From Opitutaceae bacterium (GTDB lineage Bacteria; Verrucomicrobiota; Verrucomicrobiia; Opitutales; Opitutaceae): a DNA stretch of 64,000 nucleotides. Shown piece by piece: positions 46,453-53,963 of this stretch (position 1 is the stretch's first letter; every line of letters begins with the position of its first letter). The notes under the pieces are model-generated. The model did not search any database. It had not been told where the DNA came from and worked only from the letters and a program-made list of their open reading frames with translations. Location: the NCBI GenBank assembly GCA_016711225.1, contig JADJTK010000029.1, positions 1 to 64,000 on the forward strand, written 5' to 3'. Position numbers and translations under genes: made by a program.

Positions 46453-46466
46453 GGGTGATGCCCTAC
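46453..46466 (-). promoter_or_regulatory. Shared upstream element, copy A (GTAGGGCATCACCC)
   Basis: On the minus strand GTAGGGCATCACCC, followed by TATTTCGGGGCG. It lies about 80 bases before the receiver gene start, and near-identical bases occur upstream of the other regulator (45324-45337). It can also fold as a small hairpin (TAGGG…CCCTA). Confidence 0.35.
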
Positions 46467-46475
46467 TCGCCGTGG

Positions 46476-46495
46476 CACGGGTCTCCCGACCCGTG
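46476..46495 (-). terminator. Hairpin downstream of the radical SAM gene
   Basis: A perfect 8-bp stem CACGGGTC / GACCCGTG with a TCCC loop, 41 bases past the minus-strand stop at 46536. There is no T-run, so it may be a REP-type element acting as a transcript end. Confidence 0.45.
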
Positions 46496-46535
46496 ATCCA
46501 GCCACACACACGCTCTCCCGGCCCGACAGACCAGC

Positions 46536-47513
46536 TCAGCCGCACCCGCAAGCGTCGCAGCGAACTGGGGGCGCGAAGCGTTGCGTCCGATTCATCGTCT
46601 CCAGGCGTTCGCGCCGGTCGGCGAAGCAGGCGGGGCAGGTCGAGAACGGCTCCATGGCCCAGGTGTCGGCGAAGACCCGACCGTGGCCCAACGCGAGCAC
46701 GGCCTGCTGGGCCGCCTCGAGCGTGGCGATTGTCGGCACCACCAACTCGCCCGCGTCGCGCAGCCGGTCCATTGCGCCATTGCCCGTACGCGTCGGGATC
46801 AACGTCACTGCACTGGCGCCACAGGTGAACGCGAACTCTGCCGAGCGCACCACCCATTCCGCCCCGGCCTGTTCGTCGAGGAACGGCGGATGCACGAGGA
46901 GAAACACGCGCAGCGCGATCCGCTCGGCCGCAAGCAACTCCGCCGCCCGGGCGAACTGGGCGAGGTCGAACTTCTTGTTCAACTTCTCCAAGACCTCCGG
47001 ATGCGCGGTCTCCAGTCCCATTGCGACCTCGAGCGAACCCGCCAGCAGGTCGCGCAGCGCGCGGGTGCGGTCGCCAATGAGCAACGGATGAGACTCCACC
47101 ACCACATGACGCGCGAAGGCGATCCGCCGGGCCACCGGCGCATAGTCGGCCGGCGGAATCGCCGCGGGATCGAAGAAGCTGCCGCTGTTGTAGAGTTTCA
47201 CCTGCGCCGGCAGCGGGCCCAACGCTGACCACGTGCGCACCGCCGTCTCGACCTGCCGAGTGATCGCCCCTTCCGGCACGGTGTCTCGCGTGGTGCCCTG
47301 CCACAGATCGCACATCAGGCAGCGCCACGGACACTCGCGGTTCGTCAGCAACACGACACCCGAATCGGCGACCTCACCCGAGGCGAGCCGCTCCCGTTCG
47401 CGGAAGACACCGTGCGGCACAGACGGATCCGGCGCGACCCGGCGCGCCGGACGTTGGGCGAGGATCCAGGCGGAACGGTCCCGCGCCGGATAGGCGGAGA
47501 CGTCGCCGTTCAC
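46536..47513 (-). CDS. Radical SAM protein coupled to the asparagine-synthetase-like gene
   Basis: The protein has 325 residues with a GTG start at 47513 that overlaps the upstream stop (GTGA). The [4Fe-4S]/SAM motif is NRECPWRCLMCDLW (CxxxCxxC). It is followed by VKLYNSGSFFDPAAIP, VVVESHPLLIGDRTRAL, MGLETAHPEVLEKLNKKF and ALRVFLLVHPPFLDEQA, a classical radical SAM barrel. A C-terminal cysteine set (FSTCPACFADRRERL and PPVRCDACGCG) could bind a second metal or cluster. It resembles the archaeosine-type RaSEA and elongator-like branch of radical SAM proteins, but I cannot name the reaction. Tight coupling to an amidotransferase-like ATP-pyrophosphatase gene suggests a joint two-step modification. 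Confidence 0.85.
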   Translation of the reverse strand: MNGDVSAYPARDRSAWILAQRPARRVAPDPSVPHGVFRERERLASGEVADSGVVLLTNRECPWRCLMCDLWQGTTRDTVPEGAITRQVETAVRTWSALGPLPAQVKLYNSGSFFDPAAIPPADYAPVARRIAFARHVVVESHPLLIGDRTRALRDLLAGSLEVAMGLETAHPEVLEKLNKKFDLAQFARAAELLAAERIALRVFLLVHPPFLDEQAGAEWVVRSAEFAFTCGASAVTLIPTRTGNGAMDRLRDAGELVVPTIATLEAAQQAVLALGHGRVFADTWAMEPFSTCPACFADRRERLETMNRTQRFAPPVRCDACGCG

Positions 47514-48310
47514 TGATAAAACGCGAGGAACTGCCGGCGGTATTCGGACTCCTGCGTGCCGAGCCGGCGGTGCAGTTTCTCCACCGGGATGGCGCCATGC
47601 TGGAAGCGGCGTTTCTCGAAAATCGGCATGTCGACGCCGAAGTGCGCCTTGATGCCGCGGCGAACAACCTCGCCTTTCAGCGAATAGAGCCGGTCGACCG
47701 ACATCTGGCTGAGCTCCGTGAACGGGATCCCTTCCGCCACCGTCACCACCGCGGGCCGGGTGAACGGACTGAAACCTTCGAAACCATACTTCCGCGCCGG
47801 CGCGTACGTGCGCGCATAGCTGCGGCTGAGGCCGCCGCTGTAGGTGAGCGAGTGTTTGATCCGGCCTACTCCCCACCCTTCGTGGTAGAGCATCAGGTTG
47901 TTGACGACACTGCGGATCGTGAGTTCGGGATTTTCCTCAATCGGATAGTCCTTGAGATTCTCGTCTCCGCCGTCGCCGTCGATCATGTGCTTCCAGTCCG
48001 GATAGCGCGCACGGATGCCGCGGTACAGCGCGAGGACCATCGAGGCACACTCGACGTCGAGCTGCTTGTAGTCCTCGAGCACGCGCAGCGTCTCCTCAAC
48101 ATTGAGCGCAGCGGGGTCGGCCTCAATGGGCTCGAGGAAGAGGCCGAGGCCGAGGCGCTCGAGGAAATCGCGGGACTGCTGCAGGTCGGGGCCGTCGCCG
48201 AAGCTCAGCGTGAACGCCTTGAGCCGCGACGGGCTGATCCCGAGCTGCTGCATCACGTGGTAGATCGTGAGGAACACGGCCCCGCTGTCGACTCCACCGG
48301 AGAAGCACAC
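47510..48310 (-). CDS. Asparagine-synthetase-like protein, C-terminal ATP-pyrophosphatase part
   Basis: This frame starts to make sense just after the indel at about 48478 (LIGCPDPDPTYTRYFTP…), although the first ATG in frame is at 48310. It includes the PP-motif CFSGGVDSGAVF that binds ATP pyrophosphate, then LKAFTLSFGDGPDLQQSRDF, HMIDGDGGDENLKDYP and a C-terminal helical part ending RQFLAFYQ. Enzymes of this class activate a carboxylate by adenylation and transfer an amine to it. It is coupled by GTGA overlap to the radical SAM gene. Combined with its N-terminal part it makes a protein of about 440 residues. The substrate is unknown; ordinary asparagine synthesis is not certain because the glutaminase nucleophile is absent. 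Confidence 0.8.
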   Translation of the reverse strand: MCFSGGVDSGAVFLTIYHVMQQLGISPSRLKAFTLSFGDGPDLQQSRDFLERLGLGLFLEPIEADPAALNVEETLRVLEDYKQLDVECASMVLALYRGIRARYPDWKHMIDGDGGDENLKDYPIEENPELTIRSVVNNLMLYHEGWGVGRIKHSLTYSGGLSRSYARTYAPARKYGFEGFSPFTRPAVVTVAEGIPFTELSQMSVDRLYSLKGEVVRRGIKAHFGVDMPIFEKRRFQHGAIPVEKLHRRLGTQESEYRRQFLAFYQ

Positions 48311-48390
48311 GCCGATCGGTTCGCGCTCCGGCAGCGCGCGCAGCCATTTCGCCGTCTCCTCGGCCAGGGCGCCGATGTACTGCCGCCCGA

Positions 48391-48828
48391 TCAGGTCGAG
48401 GTCGCCGGGGAGGGCGTTGCGCGTCGGAGTGAAATAGCGGGTGTAGGTAGGGTCCGGATCCGGGCAGCCGATGAGTTGAGTTCGACCACGTAATGCGCGG
48501 GCACCATACGCGTGTAGCTGGGGTGAAACTGTTTATCCAGCCCCTCGCTCTTGAGGAACTGGTGGATCGCGTCGATCCGGTCGGCGACGACCAACGCCGG
48601 GCCCTCGATGCGCTTGGCGAGAAAATAGCGCAGCGGCCGGTCGAGCGAGCGCGCAAGTCGCACGCGTTTGCCTTCGCGCGCCGCGATCGCAAACGAGCCG
48701 TCGATCTCGCGAACGGATTCTGCTGTGCCGTGCAGGATACGCTCCCGGGCCCGCTCGACGGTCATGTTGTGCAGGCGATTGGTGGCCGGATCGGTGAGGT
48801 CGACGAATCGTTCGATGTAGTCGTGCAT
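48391..48828 (-). CDS. Asparagine-synthetase-like protein, N-terminal part (before frameshift)
   Basis: Starts MHDYIERFVDLTDPATNRLH and carries a class II amidotransferase-like fold (REIDGSFAIAAREGKRVRLA, then SLDRPLRYFLAKR) up to MVPAHYVVEL. There the frame breaks: NSSAARIRTLPTP… is not protein-like, whereas the other frame gives LIGCPDPDPTYTRYFTPTRN and runs into the synthetase domain. One base is missing near 48477-48479. The initiator Met-Cys of true glutamine-dependent asparagine synthetases is absent, so the amidotransferase nucleophile is missing. Start at 48828; an ATG at 48840 is an alternative. It faces the divergent cytochrome operon across a 250-base gap. Confidence 0.7.
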   Translation of the reverse strand: MHDYIERFVDLTDPATNRLHNMTVERARERILHGTAESVREIDGSFAIAAREGKRVRLARSLDRPLRYFLAKRIEGPALVVADRIDAIHQFLKSEGLDKQFHPSYTRMVPAHYVVELNSSAARIRTLPTPAISLRRATPSPATST

Positions 48829-49080
48829 AGGAGAAAGCATGTGGGTCGGGAGTGCGAACGGATGCCGCGGCGCGGCGAGCGCACCGCAAGCCAAGGCCTG
48901 AGTCGTGGTTGCGCAAAGCAGTCGACCGGCCCGGGGATGGCAACGCGAAAGGGGCGTGCCAACCGGGGTGTCTACATAGACGAGGAGAGCCGATGGCCGG
49001 TGTTTCCGCGGCCGGACCAGGCGACCGATTTCCCGCGGTTGCCTAGAATATTTCTTCACAAGGTCATAAACCCGGCTCTT

Positions 49081-50508
49081 ATGACGGCCAATCCCGGCAA
49101 CCAGCCGGATCCCGCCCTGCTCACCACTGTTCCGACCCTCGACATGCCTTCGCATCCGCCCGGTGATTCCCTCCGCATGAAGTACGTGCGCGCGATCGGG
49201 CCTCGCCTGCGAGTCGTGCTGTATCTGATCTTCGGATTATTCGCGCTGCTGGGGGCGAACTCGGCGTACCTGGGGAGCATCACGTTCCTCGAGTACCTGA
49301 AGGGGCTGAGCTTCCAGAACTATTTCTATCAGCTCATGTTTCTGGTCCATCTGGTTCTGGGACTGCTGTTGGTGGTGCCGGTCATCGTGTTCGGGGTGTT
49401 CCATGCCAAGAATTCCCACAACCGGCCCAACCGGCGCGCGGTGCGCATGGGCTATGTGCTCTTTGCGGCTGCGCTGGTCCTGCTGATCTCGGGTGTCGCG
49501 CTGATGCGTTTCGACTTCTTCGCCATCAAAGACCCGCGGCTGCGCTCGCCGCTCTATTGGGTCCACGTGATCGTGCCGTTGCTCTGCATCTGGCTCTATG
49601 GCCTGCACCGGCTGGCCGGGCCGCGGATCCGCTGGCGCGTGGGTGCGAAGTGGGGTGTGGCGGTGGTGGTGAGCGTCGGCGCGATGGTGGTGTTGCACTC
49701 GGCCGATCCCCGCCGCTGGAACGTCGCCGGACCTAAGGAGGGCGAGCGGTATTTCTTCCCGTCGTCGGCCCGGACAGCCAGCGGCAACTTCATCCCGGCC
49801 CGCACGCTGATGATGAACGACTATTGCCTGGAGTGCCACAAGGACACCGCCGAAGGCTGGTTCCATAGCGCGCACCATTTCAGTTCGTTCAACAACCCAC
49901 CCTACCTCGCCAGTGTGCGCGAAACCCGCCGCGTTTCGTTGCAGCGCGACGGCAATGTGCGCGCTGCCCGCTGGTGCGCCGGATGCCACGACTTGGTTCC
50001 ATTCTTCAGCGGCGCGTTCGACGATCCGGCGTTCGACGACGTGAATCACCCAACCGCCCAGGCCGGCATCACCTGCGTGGCCTGCCACTCGATCACCCAT
50101 ATCAACAGCACGCGGGGCAACGCCGACTACACCATCGAGGAGCCGGCCCTGTATCCGTTCACCGAGAGCAGCGATCCGGTCCTGCGTTTCGTCAATCGCA
50201 CCCTCGTCAAGGCGAAGCCCGAGTTCCACAAACAGACCTTCCTCAAGCCGCTCCACAAGACCGCGGAGTTCTGCTCCACCTGCCACAAGGTCAGCATCCC
50301 GGCCGAGCTCACGAAATACAAACCGTTCCTGCGCGGCCAAAACCACCACGACAGTTTCGTGCTCAGCGGTGCGTCCGGCCACGGTGCGCGCTCCTTCTAC
50401 TACCCGCCCGTCGCGAAAAACAACTGCGCGGACTGCCACATGCCGTTGCGCCCGTCCGCGGAGTTTGGGGCGAAATTCAACGACCCACGGCCGCCAAGCA
50501 GGAGTTGA
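49081..50508 (+). CDS. Membrane pentahaem cytochrome c, N-terminal part (before frameshift)
   Basis: Begins MTANPGNQPDPALL, with about four transmembrane helices in residues 35-220 (VVLYLIFGLFALLG, LMFLVHLVLGLLLVVPVIVFG, MGYVLFAAALVLLISGVAL, WVHVIVPLLCIWLYGL). An extracytoplasmic cytochrome c554-like region follows, with five CxxCH haem sites: CLECH, CAGCH, CVACH, CSTCH and CADCH. Extra His residues (HSAHHFS, HITH-like) could be distal ligands. Near the end the frame runs out: AKFNDPRPPSRS then stop at 50508, because a C is missing in the run at 50484-50486. The next part continues in another frame. It is the first gene of the CRTAC1/cytochrome cluster and likely transfers electrons between the membrane and periplasm. 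Confidence 0.85.
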   Translation: MTANPGNQPDPALLTTVPTLDMPSHPPGDSLRMKYVRAIGPRLRVVLYLIFGLFALLGANSAYLGSITFLEYLKGLSFQNYFYQLMFLVHLVLGLLLVVPVIVFGVFHAKNSHNRPNRRAVRMGYVLFAAALVLLISGVALMRFDFFAIKDPRLRSPLYWVHVIVPLLCIWLYGLHRLAGPRIRWRVGAKWGVAVVVSVGAMVVLHSADPRRWNVAGPKEGERYFFPSSARTASGNFIPARTLMMNDYCLECHKDTAEGWFHSAHHFSSFNNPPYLASVRETRRVSLQRDGNVRAARWCAGCHDLVPFFSGAFDDPAFDDVNHPTAQAGITCVACHSITHINSTRGNADYTIEEPALYPFTESSDPVLRFVNRTLVKAKPEFHKQTFLKPLHKTAEFCSTCHKVSIPAELTKYKPFLRGQNHHDSFVLSGASGHGARSFYYPPVAKNNCADCHMPLRPSAEFGAKFNDPRPPSRS

Positions 50509-51968
50509 CCGTCCACGACCACATGTTCCCCGGCGGCAATACCGGTCTCGCCCACCTCAAACAGGACGCACCGATGCTCGCCGCCGCGGTCGACATTCTC
50601 AAGGACTGCGCGCGGGTCGACATCCTCGGTCTCAAGGACGGCGGCACCATCGACTCGCCGTTGGCCGCGCCACTGCGCCCGCAGGTGCCGGCGTTGAAAC
50701 CAGGACATACCTACCTCCTGGAGATCGTGGTGCGCACGCTCACCCTCGGCCACCACTTCACGCAGGGTACGGCCGACTCGAACGAGATCTGGCTCGATGC
50801 GCAGCTCTCGAGCGAGGGGCGCACCGTCGGCCGCAGCGGCGGACTGGGGCCGCACAACGAAGTCGATCCCTGGGCGCACTTTCTCAACGTCTACATGCTC
50901 GACAAGGACGGCCACCGCATCGACCGGCGCAACGCCCAGGACATCTTCACGCCGCTCTACGACCACCAGATTCCGCCCGGCGCCGGCCAGATCGTGCACT
51001 ACACCTTCACGGTCCCCGCCGACCAACGGGGCCCGCTCCAGGTCGACATCGCCCTGCGTCACCGGAAGTTCGACACCATCTACCTGAACTACATCTACCG
51101 GTCCGGCTACAAGGCGGGCGACCCGCTGACGGTCTCCAACGATCTCCCGATCACCACCATCGCGACGGATTCGCTCACGTTCCCGATCGAGGGTGGCGCG
51201 GCGCCCGCCGCGGCCAATCCGGGCTCTGCGATCGTTCCCTGGCAGCGCTGGAACGACTACGGCATCGGTCTGCTGCTCGAGGGTAACAAGGGCGCGTCCA
51301 AGGGTGAACTGATCCAGGCCGCCGAGGCATTCGGTCGCGTCGAGTCCCTCGGATACCCCGACGGCCCACTGAACCTCGCCCGCGTCTACTTCAAGGAGGG
51401 CCGGCTCGACGACGCCATCAGTGCCCTGCAGCGCGCTGCCGCCTTCAATCCGCCGGCGCCGCGCTGGGTGCTCGCGTGGCTCAACGGCCAGGTGGCCAAG
51501 CGGGCGGGCGATCTCGACAAGGCGATCGCCAACTACCGCAGCATCGTCGAGGACCGCTACCCGGAACTCGACCGGCGCGGGTTCGATTTCACTAAGGACT
51601 ACATCGTCCTCAACGAGCTCGGACAAACGCTCCTGGAACGCTCCCGGCAGGAGCGTGCCGCACCCGAGCGACGCCGACACTACCTCGAGCAGGCCGCGGC
51701 GCAGTTCGAGCGCACGCTCGCGGTCGACTCCGAGAACGCGACCGCGCACTACAACCTCGCGTTGATCGCCGAGGCGCTGGGCGACGAGAAGAAGGCCGCC
51801 GAACACCGCGCCTCGCACGAGCGCTACCGGGTCGACGACAACGCCGCCGATCGCGCAATCGCGCTGGCCCGCAAGGCCGACAAAGCCGCAGACCATGCCG
51901 CCGAGGCGATTGTGATCTATCCCCTGCAACGTCCCGGAGCGCCCGGCTTGGCCGGTTCCCATGAATAA
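50487..51968 (+). CDS. Pentahaem cytochrome, C-terminal part with TPR repeats (after frameshift)
   Basis: Continues the cytochrome in the shifted frame: TAAKQELTVHDHMFPGGNTG, then a beta-rich region (LEIVVRTLTLGHHFTQGTAD, YDHQIPPGAGQIVHYTFTVP). This is followed by tetratricopeptide-like repeats (AAEAFGRVESLGYPDGPLNL, DDAISALQRAAAFNPPAPRW, QFERTLAVDSENATAHYNLA). Together with the N-terminal part it makes about 962 residues. The TPR tail probably recruits partner proteins. The stop (51966-51968) overlaps the start of the next gene by 8 bases, which shows that this frame is the real one. Confidence 0.85.
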   Translation, partial: TAAKQELTVHDHMFPGGNTGLAHLKQDAPMLAAAVDILKDCARVDILGLKDGGTIDSPLAAPLRPQVPALKPGHTYLLEIVVRTLTLGHHFTQGTADSNEIWLDAQLSSEGRTVGRSGGLGPHNEVDPWAHFLNVYMLDKDGHRIDRRNAQDIFTPLYDHQIPPGAGQIVHYTFTVPADQRGPLQVDIALRHRKFDTIYLNYIYRSGYKAGDPLTVSNDLPITTIATDSLTFPIEGGAAPAAANPGSAIVPWQRWNDYGIGLLLEGNKGASKGELIQAAEAFGRVESLGYPDGPLNLARVYFKEGRLDDAISALQRAAAFNPPAPRWVLAWLNGQVAKRAGDLDKAIANYRSIVEDRYPELDRRGFDFTKDYIVLNELGQTLLERSRQERAAPERRRHYLEQAAAQFERTLAVDSENATAHYNLALIAEALGDEKKAAEHRASHERYRVDDNAADRAIALARKADKAADHAAEAIVIYPLQRPGAPGLAGSHE

Positions 51969-53829
51969 TCTCCACGAGCCAGAATCGGAGCCGGGTGAGG
52001 AGCTCGTGCAGGCCGACGACGCAATCATCGGCCGCGCCGTGAAATGGTCGCTACTGGTGCTGGCCGGCCTAGCGCTGGCGGGCACCGGCGCCTACCTCGC
52101 GCTCCGGCCCCCGGCGGCCAGGCCGGTGGAGAAAGTGAGCACGCTCGCCACTCCCGAAGTCGCCGCCGCTCCCGCCGTAACGATCCCGGCAGTGCGGTTC
52201 ACCGACATCACGCAGGCGTGCGGCATCGGCTTTCGCCACATCAGCGGCGCCTGCGGCGAGAAGCTCCTGCCCGAATCGATGGGCGGCGGCGTGGCCTTCC
52301 TCGACTTCGATGGCGACGGCGCACAGGACCTGCTCTTCGTCAACTCCACCTACTGGCCGGGTCATGCGCCCGCGGACCGGCCGGCGCCGACGCTGGCGCT
52401 GTACCGAAACGATGGGCACGGCGCTTTCGCCGATGTCACCGCCGGCTCCGGGCTCGATGTCAGTTTCTACGGCATGGGTGCCGCAGTGGGCGACTACGAT
52501 GCGGACGGACGCACCGACGTGTTCGTGTCGGGCGTGGGCGGCAACCGCCTCTTCCACAACGAAGGGAGCGGACGGTTCCGCGAGACCACCGCGGAGGCCG
52601 GCGTCGGCGGCTCCGGCACGGATTGGAGCACCAGTTGCTCGTGGCTCGACTACGACAAGGACGGGCGGCTCGATCTCTTCGTCTGCAACTACGTGCGCTG
52701 GTCCCGTGAAATCGACCTCGCGGTCGGTGCGAAACTTGTCGGTACCGGCCGCACCTACGGCCAGCCGACCCACTTCGAGGGCGCATTCTCCCTGCTCTAC
52801 CATAACGAGGGCGGCGGACGGTTTCGCGATGTATCTGCGGAAGCAGGCATCCAAGTGCGCAATCCCGTCACCGGGGTGCCCGCGGGCAAGTCCCTTGGCG
52901 TGTCGCCATTCGACTTCGACAACGACGGCTGGCCCGATCTGCTGGTGGCCAACGATGGCGTGCAAAACTTCCTCTTTCACAACCGGGGCGACGGCACCTT
53001 CCGCGAGATCGGGGCCGAGAGCGGCGTGGGGTTCGACAGCTACGGCATGGCCCGCGGCGGTATGGGCAGCGACGTGGCGCGGTATCGCAACGACGACTCC
53101 GTCGGCATCCTCATCGGAAACTTCGCCACCGAACTCACCGCGCTCTACGTGTCGCAGGGCGACCCGCTCAACTTCGCCGACGAGACCATCACCGAGGGGA
53201 TCGGCCCGCCCGGATGGCGCCTGCTGAAGTTCGGGGTGTTCTTCTTCGACTATGACCTCGACGGCCGCCTCGATGTGCTCACCGCCAACGGCCATCTCGA
53301 ACAGGAGATCGGCAAGATCCAACAGGGACAAGAGTACCGGCAGCCCGCGCAGTTGTTTTGGAACGCCGGTGCGAACAGTGGGAAATGCTTCCTTCCGGTG
53401 GACGCAGCCAAGTGCGGGCCCGACTTGCTCACTCCGGTCGCGGGCCGCGGCAGCGCCTACGCCGATATCGATGGCGACGGCGACCTCGATGTCGTGATCA
53501 CGCAGGTCGACGGCGCTCCCCTGCTCTTGCGCAACGACCAGCAACTGCACCATCGCTTCCTTCGTCTGAAGCTCGTCGGCGCTACCGGCAACCGCGATGC
53601 CATCGGCGCGTTGGTCCGGGTGCGCCTCGGCGATCGTTGGCAGTCGCGCCAGGTCATGCCCACGCACAGCTATCTGTCCCAATCCGAGGTGCCCGTCACG
53701 ATCGGGCTGGGGCCGGCCGAGCAGCCAGACGCTGTCGAGATCGTCTGGCCCGACGGCAAACGCACTCCGTTGGTGAACCCGACGTTGAACCGAATGATGA
53801 TCGTATCGGAGCCGGCATCCGGAAGCTAG
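51961..53829 (+). CDS. CRTAC1-type protein: TM anchor, FG-GAP/VCBS propeller, ASPIC/UnbV domain
   Basis: The protein has 622 residues. A single N-terminal helix (SLLVLAGLALAGTGAYLALR) anchors it, with the rest outside. From about residue 80 come FG-GAP/VCBS repeats with calcium-binding loops of the DxDxDGxxD type (DFDGDGAQDLLFVN, DYDADGRTDVFVSG, DYDKDGRLDLFVCN, DFDNDGWPDLLVAND, DIDGDGDLDVVIT), consistent with a beta propeller. The C-terminus is an ASPIC/UnbV domain (RDAIGALVRVRLGD and the block QVMPTHSYLSQSEVPVTIGLG). This two-part layout is typical of CRTAC1-like proteins common in Verrucomicrobiota and Planctomycetota, whose role is unknown. Coupled to the cytochrome gene. Confidence 0.9.
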   Translation: MNNLHEPESEPGEELVQADDAIIGRAVKWSLLVLAGLALAGTGAYLALRPPAARPVEKVSTLATPEVAAAPAVTIPAVRFTDITQACGIGFRHISGACGEKLLPESMGGGVAFLDFDGDGAQDLLFVNSTYWPGHAPADRPAPTLALYRNDGHGAFADVTAGSGLDVSFYGMGAAVGDYDADGRTDVFVSGVGGNRLFHNEGSGRFRETTAEAGVGGSGTDWSTSCSWLDYDKDGRLDLFVCNYVRWSREIDLAVGAKLVGTGRTYGQPTHFEGAFSLLYHNEGGGRFRDVSAEAGIQVRNPVTGVPAGKSLGVSPFDFDNDGWPDLLVANDGVQNFLFHNRGDGTFREIGAESGVGFDSYGMARGGMGSDVARYRNDDSVGILIGNFATELTALYVSQGDPLNFADETITEGIGPPGWRLLKFGVFFFDYDLDGRLDVLTANGHLEQEIGKIQQGQEYRQPAQLFWNAGANSGKCFLPVDAAKCGPDLLTPVAGRGSAYADIDGDGDLDVVITQVDGAPLLLRNDQQLHHRFLRLKLVGATGNRDAIGALVRVRLGDRWQSRQVMPTHSYLSQSEVPVTIGLGPAEQPDAVEIVWPDGKRTPLVNPTLNRMMIVSEPASGS

Positions 53830-53963
53830 GGCGGGGGTGGCCGAGGGAGACTCCCGGTCCACCCGGAAACGCAGGAGGCTCTGCGTCCTGGAAACACGAA
53901 CTACGCTCGCTGCTTGGCCTTTACAAAGTTGCCAAGCCGGAGGCCGTTCAGCACCAAGAAGCA

